Shown: piece by piece, positions 7,625-15,685 of the stretch
How positions within the stretch are numbered: the stretch's first letter is position 1
How the letters are laid out: each line of letters opens with the position of its first letter
From: an uncultured Planctomycetia bacterium
GTDB taxonomy: Bacteria > Planctomycetota > UBA1135 > GCA-002686595
Length of the DNA: 51,364 nt
Direction: 5' to 3'
NCBI GenBank assembly: GCA_938003765.1
Contig: CALKYE010000229.1
Span: 1-51,364 of the forward strand
The notes under the pieces: generated by a model
What the model saw: the letters and a program-made list of their open reading frames with translations, nothing else
Told to the model about the DNA's origin: nothing
Databases searched by the model: none
Translations under genes and position numbers: made by a program

Positions 7625-8956
7625 ATGTACTCCGACCCCGCCGAGCCCCGCTCCAGCCCGCTGCGCGACTGGGCGCACCTGCTGGCGGGACTGGCGCTCG
7701 GGCTGTCGGTCGGGCTGGTGGTGTGGCGCGTGCGCCCGATGCGCAGCGACGCCGACGTCGAGCGCTACCGCGAGGTCCGCGACTGGGTGCGCGAGCACTA
7801 CGTGCGCGACACCGACGACGTCCAGCTGCTGGAGCAGGCGCTGCACGGCATGGTCGAGTCCCTCGACCCCTACTCGCGCTTCTACGGCGCGGCCGAGGTC
7901 GCGCAACTGCGCCGCGAAACCTCGGGGCAGTACACCGGCATCGGCGTCGTGTTCGCGCCGCCCGTGAGCGAGGCGCGCGTGCTGTTCACGCTGCCGGACT
8001 CGCCCGCGCGCAAGGCCGGCGTGCGCGTCGGCGACCAGCTCGTGCGCGTCGCCGGAAGGGCCGTCGGCGAGATGGCGCCCGGCGAGTTGCGCTCCCTGCT
8101 CTCGCAGCGCGACGAAGGCCCGATCGAGATCGCGCTGGTCGGCCGCGATCAGCTCGAACGCCGCGCGCAGATCGGCTCGGAGGCCCTCATCGACCCGAGC
8201 GTGCGCCACGCGCGCATCGTCGATCCCGAGCTGGGCGTGGGCTACCTCGCCATCCTCTCGTTCAGCCAGGAGACCGACGCCGAGTTCGACACGGCCGTCG
8301 CGGAGCTGCGCGCCAAGGGCGCCAAGGCGCTGGTCATCGATGTGCGCGGCAACCTCGGCGGCGTCCTGCGCAGCGCGGTGCGCATCGCCAACCGCTTCAT
8401 CCCCTCCGGCCCGATCGTCTCCCACGAGGGGCGCAACGAGACGCAGCGCTACAACGCGGAGCCCAGCCGCGCGACGCTCGTCGGCCTGCCGGTGGTGGTG
8501 CTGATCGACGGCGAGTCGGCCAGCGCGAGCGAAGTGCTCGCCGCCGCGCTGCAGGAGCACCGCGCCGCCACGCTGGTCGGCGCGAAGAGCTTCGGCAAGG
8601 GCATGGTCCAGCAAGTGCGGACCTTCGGCGCCGACGAGATGGTGGTGAAGCTCATCACCTCCTACTACTACACGCCGTCGCATCGGAACCTCGAGCGGAC
8701 CGTCGAGGGCGCGTGGTCGGTGGGCGTGACGCCGGACGTCGAGATGCTGTTGAGCGACGCCGAGGCGCAGGCCCTGCGGGCGTGGCGCGCGAGCTACAGC
8801 CCGCCCGACGAACTGCGCAGTCAGATCGAGGAGTGGGAGCGCGAAGCCGGCCGCAAGCTGGCGCCTCAGCCGCCGAACGACCCGCACCTGGAACAGGCGC
8901 TCGAGCTCCTTCGCGGCCGACGACCGGGCCCCTACCGCGTGGCGAGCGCGCCGTGA
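7625..8956 (+). CDS. S41 family C-terminal processing protease
   Basis: A 443-residue membrane-anchored protease. An N-terminal hydrophobic segment at about residues 17-36 serves as signal or anchor, followed by a helical N-domain (YGAAEVAQ region) and a PDZ domain at about residues 95-180 with GVRVGDQLV. The catalytic core contains IDVRGNLGG, the nucleophile Ser300 in DGESASASE, and general base Lys325 in KSFGKG. CtpA-type enzymes trim or degrade exported proteins in the periplasm. The stop overlaps the GTG start of tsaD in GTGA, an unusual pairing by function that implies translational coupling. Confidence 0.95.
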   Translation: MYSDPAEPRSSPLRDWAHLLAGLALGLSVGLVVWRVRPMRSDADVERYREVRDWVREHYVRDTDDVQLLEQALHGMVESLDPYSRFYGAAEVAQLRRETSGQYTGIGVVFAPPVSEARVLFTLPDSPARKAGVRVGDQLVRVAGRAVGEMAPGELRSLLSQRDEGPIEIALVGRDQLERRAQIGSEALIDPSVRHARIVDPELGVGYLAILSFSQETDAEFDTAVAELRAKGAKALVIDVRGNLGGVLRSAVRIANRFIPSGPIVSHEGRNETQRYNAEPSRATLVGLPVVVLIDGESASASEVLAAALQEHRAATLVGAKSFGKGMVQQVRTFGADEMVVKLITSYYYTPSHRNLERTVEGAWSVGVTPDVEMLLSDAEAQALRAWRASYSPPDELRSQIEEWEREAGRKLAPQPPNDPHLEQALELLRGRRPGPYRVASAP

Positions 8957-10017
8957 GCGCACCCGCGCAAGCGGCGCTCGACACGGGGCTGGTGCTGGGC
9001 ATCGAGTCCTCGTGCGACGAGACGGCAGCCGCAGTCGTGCGGCGCGGCGCCGAGATCCTCTCGTCGGTGGTCGAGAGCCAGGCGCCGCTCCACGCCGAGT
9101 TCGGCGGCGTGGTGCCCGAGATCGCCGGCCGCTCGCACCTGCGCTCGATCCTGCCGGTGATCGACGCGGCGCTGGCAGAGGCCCGCGTCGAGCTCAGCGA
9201 CCTCTCCGCCATCGCGGTCACGACCAAGCCCGGCCTGATCGGCTCGCTGCTCGTCGGACTGTCGGCGGCCAAGGGTCTCTCGTTCGCGCGCGGCCTCCCG
9301 CTCGTGCCGGTCGACCACATCGAAGCGCACGTGTACGCCGCTGCGATGGAGCTCTCGGAAGAGCCCTACCCGTGCGTCGCGCTGGTGGTGTCCGGCGGAC
9401 ACACGGCGCTGTACCACGCGCGCTCGCCGCTCGAGATCGAACGCATCGCCACCACGCTCGACGACGCCGCCGGCGAAGCCTTCGACAAGGTGGCGTACCT
9501 GCTGGGCCTGGGTTATCCGGGAGGACCGCTGATCGCGCGCCTCGCCGAGCACGGCGACCCGCGGCGCTTCGAGTTCCCGCGCTACCGTCCGCGCACGACG
9601 CGCGGCGCGCCGCCTCCGCGTTTCGCACCGTTCTCGTTCAGCGGACTCAAGACGGCGGTGCTCTACCACCTGCGCGGACAGAACGCCTCGTCGCCGCTCC
9701 CGCCGCCGGAGCAGATCCCCGAGCGCGAGCACGTCGCCGCCTCGTTCGAGCAAGCGGTCGTCGACGCGCTGGTCGCGCCGACGCTCGCCGCGGCGCGCGA
9801 GCTCCGGGTCTCGACCGTGCTCGTCGGCGGAGGCGTGGCGTGCAATCGGCGCTTGCGCGAGAACCTGACCGCGGCCGCGGCGGCCGTCGGCGTTCGCGCG
9901 CACTTCCCCAGCCCCGCCTACTGCACCGACAACGCCGCGATGATCGCTGCGCTCGGCTGGCGCCGGTTCGAAGCGGGTCTGGTGGCCGGACTCGACGCGG
10001 ACGCGCGCCCGAACTGA
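8953..10017 (+). CDS. tsaD: tRNA N6-adenosine threonylcarbamoyltransferase
   Basis: A 354-residue TsaD (Kae1/YgjD family) enzyme. It transfers threonylcarbamoyl to A37 of ANN-decoding tRNAs, working with TsaB, TsaC and TsaE. The motifs GIESSCDET at the N terminus, HIEAHVYAA (two metal-binding His), SGGHT, GEAFDKVA, GYPGGP, GGVACNRRLRE and YCTDNAAMIA are all present, and the length is normal. The GTG start at 8953 overlaps the S41 protease stop. An ATG would lie too far in and cut the first strand, so GTG is chosen. It converges with the MBOAT gene, the stops being only 12 bp apart. Confidence 0.97.
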   Translation: MSAPAQAALDTGLVLGIESSCDETAAAVVRRGAEILSSVVESQAPLHAEFGGVVPEIAGRSHLRSILPVIDAALAEARVELSDLSAIAVTTKPGLIGSLLVGLSAAKGLSFARGLPLVPVDHIEAHVYAAAMELSEEPYPCVALVVSGGHTALYHARSPLEIERIATTLDDAAGEAFDKVAYLLGLGYPGGPLIARLAEHGDPRRFEFPRYRPRTTRGAPPPRFAPFSFSGLKTAVLYHLRGQNASSPLPPPEQIPEREHVAASFEQAVVDALVAPTLAAARELRVSTVLVGGGVACNRRLRENLTAAAAAVGVRAHFPSPAYCTDNAAMIAALGWRRFEAGLVAGLDADARPN

Positions 10018-10029
10018 CGCGCGCGCGAG

Positions 10030-11454
10030 TCAGAACTGGAAGTAGACGAACGGCTGCGGCTCGCTCGCGCGCCACAGCACGCACGCCGCGCCCGCGAGGA
10101 TCAGCAGCACGAGCGCCAGCCAGCCGGGCAAGCGTTCGCTCACTTGTGTCAGGCCGCGCTCCGCTCCGACGAAGTGCACGCCGAGCAGCGCGACGTAGAG
10201 ACCGAGCAGCGAGCCGATGCGGAGCCACACGCTCGCTTCAGTGGGCCAGCTCGCGCTCGCGACGCGCGCCAGCAGATGCGCGAAGAACCCCAGGCTCGGA
10301 CTGAAGAACAGCGCGATGAACAGCAGGCTGATCAGGCTCGTCGACAGCCAGCCCCAAGCGCTGCGCCACGACGACGCGCGAGCCGGCGCTCGTACGCCCG
10401 AACGCGAGCGCCACAGCCGCACGCTGTGCTCGCACGAGATCAACACGCCGTAGCCCAGGCCCCACAGCACGAAGGTCCAGTTCGCGCCGTGCCACAGCCC
10501 GAAGAGCGTCATCACGACGAGGTTCGAGCGCCACACGCGCGCGTAGCTCGGCGCGCCCGAGCCCAGCGGGGCCCACACGTAGTCGAACATCCAGGCGCCG
10601 AGCGAGGTGTGCCAGCGCCCGGCCCAGTCGCGCACCGAAGTGGCGAGGAAGGGGCGCTCGAAGTTGCGCACGAGCTCCACGCCGAACAGTCGCGCCGAGC
10701 CACGCGCGAGGTCCGAGTAGGCGCTGAAGTCGAGGTAGAGCATGACCCACATGCCCGCCGTCGCGACGAGCAAGGTGAGCGAGTCGCAGTCATCCGGCGA
10801 AGAGAACAGCGGCCAGACCTGCGCGTAGAGGCGATCTGCGATCAGCCACTTCTTCGCCAGGCCAATGACGATCAACCGCGCCGCGGGCGCGAGGTGCTCG
10901 GCGCGCAACGCGTCGAGCGCGGACAGTTGCGGAAGCAGGTGGCGCGCGCGCTCGATCGGCCCGGCGACGAGCTGCGGGAAGAACGAGACGTACAGCGCGA
11001 AGTGCGCGAGGTCGCGCGCGGGCTCGATGCGCTTGCGGCGCACGTCGAGCACGTACGACAACGTCTGGAAGGTGTAGAAGGAGATCCCCAGCGGCAGCGC
11101 GAAGCCGTCGTGGGCGAACTCCGGGCCGCCGAGCGCCGCGGAGAGCTGGCCCAACGCCGTGAGCGCGAAGCCCGAGTACTTGAACGTCGCGAGCAGGCCC
11201 ATCAACAGCACGACGCCCAGCGCCGTCCACCAGCTCTTCGCACGCTCACTCGGCGCGGCGTGGACGCGCTGCGCGACGAAGTAGCCGGCCACGGTCGCGA
11301 GCGCGAGCCACACGCCGTCGCGCGGCTCGACCCACAGGTAGAACAGCCAGCTCGCGAGCAGCAGCAGCCCGACGCGCCAGCGCGACGGCGCCAGCGCGTA
11401 CAGCGCCAGCACCAGCGCCACCGCGGGCAGGTACTCGACTTGCGCGAAGGACAT
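10030..11454 (-). CDS. MBOAT family O-acyltransferase (AlgI/DltB-like)
   Basis: A 474-residue polytopic membrane protein of the MBOAT superfamily. Family hallmarks are LGISFYTFQTLSYVLDVRR near residues 122-140, FFPQLVAGPIERA near 157, WHTSLGAWMFDYVWAPLG near 285, and LWHGANWTFVLWG near 320, which carries the invariant catalytic His. Such proteins move an acyl group across the membrane onto a secreted glycan or other acceptor, often with an SGNH partner. It is the last gene of the minus-strand cluster, 12 nt after the Rieske gene. An SGNH protein at the other end of the cluster could be its partner (inference). Confidence 0.93.
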   Translation of the reverse strand: MSFAQVEYLPAVALVLALYALAPSRWRVGLLLLASWLFYLWVEPRDGVWLALATVAGYFVAQRVHAAPSERAKSWWTALGVVLLMGLLATFKYSGFALTALGQLSAALGGPEFAHDGFALPLGISFYTFQTLSYVLDVRRKRIEPARDLAHFALYVSFFPQLVAGPIERARHLLPQLSALDALRAEHLAPAARLIVIGLAKKWLIADRLYAQVWPLFSSPDDCDSLTLLVATAGMWVMLYLDFSAYSDLARGSARLFGVELVRNFERPFLATSVRDWAGRWHTSLGAWMFDYVWAPLGSGAPSYARVWRSNLVVMTLFGLWHGANWTFVLWGLGYGVLISCEHSVRLWRSRSGVRAPARASSWRSAWGWLSTSLISLLFIALFFSPSLGFFAHLLARVASASWPTEASVWLRIGSLLGLYVALLGVHFVGAERGLTQVSERLPGWLALVLLILAGAACVLWRASEPQPFVYFQF

Positions 11455-11466
11455 CGAGCGCGCGTC

Positions 11467-12630
11467 TCAGCGCAGCCAGCGTTCGAGCGCGGCGCGGAAC
11501 CACGCGATGCGACGCTCGTAGCTCGACAGGACCAGCGGCCCCGAGCGCGCGCCCGCGAGTCCGCGCTGGATCCAGGGCAGGTTCTCCATGTCCTCCGCGA
11601 CCAATCGCTCGTAGCCCGGCGTGAGCGAAGCGAGCCACTCGCGCGCAGGCTCCGATTGCGCGGGCAGGGCCCGCAACTCCCAACGCACGGAGCAGCGGCC
11701 GAGCGCGCGCGGCAGGAAGCGCAGCGCGAGCAAGTGATTGGGGAACAGCATCAAGACCAGCGAGGGGAACGCGAGGTACACCAGGTGCGCGCGGCGCTGC
11801 GCGACGTTGAGCGCAGCGAAGGATCGCACGCCGCTGCGGTGCGCCAGCTCACCCAGCGGACCGTCCGGTTCGTACGCGCGCGGCGCGCGGAAGGGCAACG
11901 CCATGCGCGAGTGGTCGCCGAGCTCGCGCGCCGCCATGCCGCGGAAGTCGACCAGCGGGTGAGCGCTGCGCGAGTGGATGGCCGGCACGTGCAGGGGCTC
12001 GAGGAACGCCTCGATGCCGACCTTCCAGTCGAAGTCGGCGTCGAACTCGCGGGCGCACAGCAGCTCGAGCTCGGCCAACGGGTAGTTGCGCAACTCGTCG
12101 ATCAGCTCGGCGCCGAGAGACTCTTCGAGCGTCGGTCCGCCGCGGTTCGCGCGCGTCCACCACCACCCGCCGAAGGAGGCGCACTCCAGTTCGCGCAGGC
12201 GCGGCGCGGAGCTCGCGAAGCTCTCCGGCGCCGGCCGGCGGAGCAGCGCGCCGTCGAGACCGTACTCGAAGCCGTGGTAGGGACAGCGCAGCGTGCGCAG
12301 CTCCGCGCACGGCTGACGCACGATCTGCGCGCCTCGGTGCGCGCAAACGTTCGACAGAGCGCGCACGACGCCGAGCTCGTCGCGCGTGAGCACGAGCGGC
12401 TCGCCAGCGAGTTCGAACGTGACGACGTCGCCGGCGCGCGCGAGTGATGCCGTAGGTGCGGCGGGGATCCAGGCGCGCGCGAACAGGAGCTGGCGCTCGC
12501 GTTCGAAGCGCAGCGGGTCGGCGTAGACGTCGGCGCGCAGCTCGCCCTCCGCACCCTCGAGCGGCGCAGCGCGGCGGTCGCGCGGCTCGTCGAACTGGCG
12601 CAGGATCTCGCCTTCGATCTCAGGGCGCAC
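11467..12630 (-). CDS. Rieske-type mononuclear iron oxygenase
   Basis: A 387-residue aromatic-ring-hydroxylating dioxygenase alpha-subunit-like protein. The Rieske [2Fe-2S] ligands are Cys96/His98 (CAHRG) and Cys116/His119 (CPYHGF). The catalytic iron site is seen in FLEPLHVPAIHS (His214 and His219), with a late acidic residue in VAEDMENLPW. The family does hydroxylation, N-oxygenation, desaturation or demethylation. There is no small beta subunit, as in stand-alone PrnD- or carnitine-oxygenase-like members, and no dedicated reductase nearby. The GTG start at 12630 overlaps the end of the radical SAM gene by 11 bp, so translational coupling is likely. The substrate is presumably the cluster's intermediate. 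Confidence 0.9.
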   Translation of the reverse strand: MRPEIEGEILRQFDEPRDRRAAPLEGAEGELRADVYADPLRFERERQLLFARAWIPAAPTASLARAGDVVTFELAGEPLVLTRDELGVVRALSNVCAHRGAQIVRQPCAELRTLRCPYHGFEYGLDGALLRRPAPESFASSAPRLRELECASFGGWWWTRANRGGPTLEESLGAELIDELRNYPLAELELLCAREFDADFDWKVGIEAFLEPLHVPAIHSRSAHPLVDFRGMAARELGDHSRMALPFRAPRAYEPDGPLGELAHRSGVRSFAALNVAQRRAHLVYLAFPSLVLMLFPNHLLALRFLPRALGRCSVRWELRALPAQSEPAREWLASLTPGYERLVAEDMENLPWIQRGLAGARSGPLVLSSYERRIAWFRAALERWLR

Positions 12631-14362
12631 GTTCGACTTCCGCGCGCAGCGGCGCAGCCTGGTTGGACTCGCGGAACCAATTGGCGCCCGGCGGCTCGGG
12701 GAACTCGCGCGCCGCGAGCAGCTCGCCGACGCGACGAACGTCGGGGTCGCCGAGCATCTGCGCGCGCGGCGTGTCGCGTCCGACGAAGCGATTGAAGCTG
12801 CGCGCAGCGAACTTGACCTCGTCGCGCGAGAGCCCGTTGGCGTAGAGCAGGATCTGCGACCAGAAGCTGCGCGCGGACTGGTCCCCCATCCACACGCTCT
12901 CGCGCGCGGCGCCGATCGCGCCCTCGCACAGATCCATGGCCTCGACCGAAGTCATCGTGTCGTGCTTCCAGCGCAGGAAGTCGCCCTCGATGCCGAAGCG
13001 CTCCTTCTCCTGAGCCACCGGCGTGGCCGGCGAGCAGAACCACGGGCTCAGGTAGTAGAAGTCGATGCCGAAGTCGTCGACGAACTGCAGCGCCGTGGCG
13101 ACGTTCTCAGGCCGATCTCCGGGGAAACCCACGATGAAGTTGGCGTGCGTCGCGAAACCCGCGGCCTTGAGCATGCGCGTGCCGCGCTCGTAGGCCTTGC
13201 GGTTGACCGCCTTGCGCATGTTGCGCAGCACGCGATCGTCGAGCGACTCGTAGCCGAGGAACACGCCGCGACAGCCCGCGTCCTGCATCAGCGCGACGGT
13301 CTCCTCGTCGGCGAACTGCGAGCGGAAGTACGAGTACCACTCGAAGTCGAAGCGCGCGAGCACGCGGCACAGCTCCTTGAAGCGCGGCGCGGGCACGTTG
13401 AAGGTGTCGTCGGTGAACACGAGCGTGCGCACGCGGCCGCAGCGCGCCAGCGTCTGCAGCTCCGCCTCCAGCGTCTGGGGCGCCTCGAGCGTGAGCGGAC
13501 CCTGGTTCGCCGGATAGCTGCAGAACGAGCACTCGAAGGCGCAACTGCGCGCCGTGCGCGTGTGGGCGATGTGGTACAGCCCGGCGGGGTCGAGCAGATC
13601 CCAGCGCACGAAGTTGTCGTCGATCGGGACGCCGCCGTCCTCGCTCGGACGCTTGACGACGCGTCGGCCGTCGCGCACCCACGCGCTGGGCAGCGTGAGC
13701 GTCGGCAGGTCGGCCGGGTTCGCGCGCATCAGCTCGAGGAAGCTGGCCTCGCCCAGCGCCGAAACCACGTACACGTCCGCGCCCAGTGAAGCGAGCAGCC
13801 GCGGGAACTGCTCCTTGGTGAGCGCCTTCTCGACTTCGACCAGGAACAGTCCGCCCACGACGATCGGGACGCCCGGAAAGGCGCGCTTCAAGTGCGCGAT
13901 CGCGTCGTGAAGGTTGGGAACCTCGGTCGCGAAGGTGCTCGAGAGCATCAGCCAGCGCGGCGCGAAGGCTGCGCCGAGCCGTTCGACGTCGACGCGCGTG
14001 ACGATGTCGAAGTGCAGCAGCTCGAAGCCGTTGCGCCGCGCCAGCGACTCGTAGTACTTGCCCGCGAGCTGATTGATGGCGAACGCGTCGTAGCGGCGGT
14101 ACTCGCGCGTGTCGCCGTGCGCGGCGAGCGAGAGCCAGCGCGAGAGGTCGAGCACGCCGCAGGGCGCGCCGTCGTCGGCGGCGAGTCCGACCGACTCGCG
14201 TGCGATTCGCGCGAGGAAGCTGCGGCCATCGGGCGCGTCGCGCGGGATCCGCAGCGCGGGCGAACCGGTCGGGCCGCTGGAGCTCGGCGCGTAGTCGTTC
14301 CACCAGCGGTCGATGTCCTCGAAGTACGAGAAGAACAGGGCGTCCGTAGCGCGTCGTGTCAT
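12620..14362 (-). CDS. B12-binding-type radical SAM enzyme
   Basis: A 580-residue protein from the ATG at 14362, which overlaps the stop of the degenerate ketosynthase gene in ATGA. Residues 1-240 form a Rossmann-like segment placed as in B12-binding radical SAM proteins; I see no clear DxHxxG cobalamin motif. The radical SAM core begins at Cys274/Cys278/Cys281 (CAFECSFC), with LVFTDDTFNV, GYESLDD and HANFIVGFPGD following. The C-terminal 130 residues are an extra helical domain. The layout is that of methyltransferases such as PhpK- or BchE-like enzymes. The reaction (C-methylation, ring closure or another radical step) cannot be assigned. It is embedded in the ketosynthase cluster. Confidence 0.9.
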   Translation of the reverse strand: MTRRATDALFFSYFEDIDRWWNDYAPSSSGPTGSPALRIPRDAPDGRSFLARIARESVGLAADDGAPCGVLDLSRWLSLAAHGDTREYRRYDAFAINQLAGKYYESLARRNGFELLHFDIVTRVDVERLGAAFAPRWLMLSSTFATEVPNLHDAIAHLKRAFPGVPIVVGGLFLVEVEKALTKEQFPRLLASLGADVYVVSALGEASFLELMRANPADLPTLTLPSAWVRDGRRVVKRPSEDGGVPIDDNFVRWDLLDPAGLYHIAHTRTARSCAFECSFCSYPANQGPLTLEAPQTLEAELQTLARCGRVRTLVFTDDTFNVPAPRFKELCRVLARFDFEWYSYFRSQFADEETVALMQDAGCRGVFLGYESLDDRVLRNMRKAVNRKAYERGTRMLKAAGFATHANFIVGFPGDRPENVATALQFVDDFGIDFYYLSPWFCSPATPVAQEKERFGIEGDFLRWKHDTMTSVEAMDLCEGAIGAARESVWMGDQSARSFWSQILLYANGLSRDEVKFAARSFNRFVGRDTPRAQMLGDPDVRRVGELLAAREFPEPPGANWFRESNQAAPLRAEVERAP

Positions 14363-15426
14363 CGTCTCCACCCCTCCGAGAGTCGCCAGCGAAGCGCGGC
14401 GCAGCGCACGCCGCCGCCGACCGCAATGGCCGTGATCGAGTTCGAACGCGCGCCGCTGTCGAATGCCTGCGCGACCAGCGCGAGCGGTCCGGCGCAACCC
14501 AGCGCTCCGTACTCGCGCAGGTGCGCGAGCGCGAGCTGCGGATCGAGCCCGAGCTCCGTCGCGCACGCGGTCACTTGCGCACGGGTCACGGCATACGGCG
14601 CGAACACACTGTCCGCGTCGGGCGCGGCGCGCTGCGCGAACTCGCGTGCGCACGAACTCCACGCAGCCGCGACGGACGCTTGATACGCCGCGTCGGGCGC
14701 GTCGAAGCGATAGCGCGCGCTCGCGCCCTCCGTCGGCGGAAGGGCTGCGCTCACGCTGAACGCAAGGCCCGCGCCGTCGCGCCGCGATTGGAGCGACAGC
14801 TCGAGCCCGCAGTCCTGGTCCGCGTCCACGCGCTCGAGTGCGAGCGCCGCGGCGCCGTCGCCGAAGAGCAGCGCCGAAGAGCCGCTGTGCGCATCGAGCC
14901 ACGGCGACGTGCTCTCCACGGCGACGACCAACGCTCGCCGCGCGCCGGCGCGCAGGTAGAGCGCGGCGGTGATCCACGCGTCGAGTCCGCCGGCGCCGCC
15001 GCCGCGCACGTCGAGCGCCGCCGCGCACACGCCCAGCTCGGCGCCGAGTTGAGCCGCGAAGCACTTGGTCGCGTGCTCCGGCGTCGAGGTCGCCGCGACG
15101 AGCAGATCGAGCTCGCTCTCGCGCCAGCCCGCACGCTCGAGGCAACGGCGCGCAGCGAGCGCGCCCAGTTCGACCGCGCTCGGCGCGCCTCGAATGCGCC
15201 ACTGCCGCGTGCGCACGCCGTGAACGTTCTCGACGTGCTCGAGCGCGCGGCCCGTGCGCGCGAGTTCGTCGGCCCAACCCGCGCCCAGCAGCCGCTCGTA
15301 GGCGCCGGCGGCGTCCAGGCGCGCCTTCGCGCCGACAACGTCCGACGGATAGGCAGCCGCTGCGCCACGCAGCGCGACGCCGCGTTGATCGCGCAGCTCG
15401 AGCGTCGAAGCGTCCGACCCTCTCAA
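14359..15426 (-). CDS. Degenerate ketosynthase III (FabH-like fold without catalytic triad)
   Basis: A 355-residue thiolase-fold protein. The fold marks are clear: LDVRGGGAGGLDAW, SALLFGDGAAALALE, and the C-terminal AIAVGGGVRC. Lined up against the neighbouring active ketosynthase, however, the catalytic Cys becomes Gly144, the His becomes Tyr278 and the Asn becomes Gly307. It is therefore unlikely to condense acyl groups itself. Loss of the triad in one of two adjacent KAS III-like genes is what is seen in PqsB of the PqsBC heterodimer. The TTG start at 15426 overlaps the ACP stop (TTGA), and the gene's own stop overlaps the radical SAM start. Confidence 0.88.
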   Translation of the reverse strand: MRGSDASTLELRDQRGVALRGAAAAYPSDVVGAKARLDAAGAYERLLGAGWADELARTGRALEHVENVHGVRTRQWRIRGAPSAVELGALAARRCLERAGWRESELDLLVAATSTPEHATKCFAAQLGAELGVCAAALDVRGGGAGGLDAWITAALYLRAGARRALVVAVESTSPWLDAHSGSSALLFGDGAAALALERVDADQDCGLELSLQSRRDGAGLAFSVSAALPPTEGASARYRFDAPDAAYQASVAAAWSSCAREFAQRAAPDADSVFAPYAVTRAQVTACATELGLDPQLALAHLREYGALGCAGPLALVAQAFDSGARSNSITAIAVGGGVRCAALRWRLSEGWRR

Positions 15427-15683
15427 GTGCGGGCCCCCGCGCGCGCTGCGACCAGCGCTTCGAGGTCAGCGACGCGCGCGCACTCGCGGATCTCGTGCAC
15501 GGACAACTCCACGGCGAGTTGCTCGAGCACGAGGCCGATGAACATCACGACGCCCAGCGAATCCCAACCGTCGAGTTCCTTGAGCACCTGGCCCGACTCG
15601 AGACTGCCGGCGGCCGCCTGCGTCGACTCTTCGAGCAGCGCGCGGACTTGGGAGGCGAGCTGCTGCTTCTGCGTGAGGTCCAT
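15423..15683 (-). CDS. Acyl carrier protein
   Basis: An 86-residue ACP from the ATG at 15683. The phosphopantetheine attachment serine is Ser42 in GWDSLGVV, and the rest is the expected acidic four-helix bundle. It starts 2 nt after the acyl-ligase stop, and its own stop overlaps the TTG start of the degenerate ketosynthase, so ligase, ACP and ketosynthase are made together. It is probably the dedicated carrier on which the ligase loads, and the ketosynthases extend, the pathway substrate. It differs from a housekeeping AcpP (no DSLD/TVEL motif), which supports a specialised role. Confidence 0.92.
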   Translation of the reverse strand: MDLTQKQQLASQVRALLEESTQAAAGSLESGQVLKELDGWDSLGVVMFIGLVLEQLAVELSVHEIRECARVADLEALVAARAGART

Positions 15684-15685
15684 GC

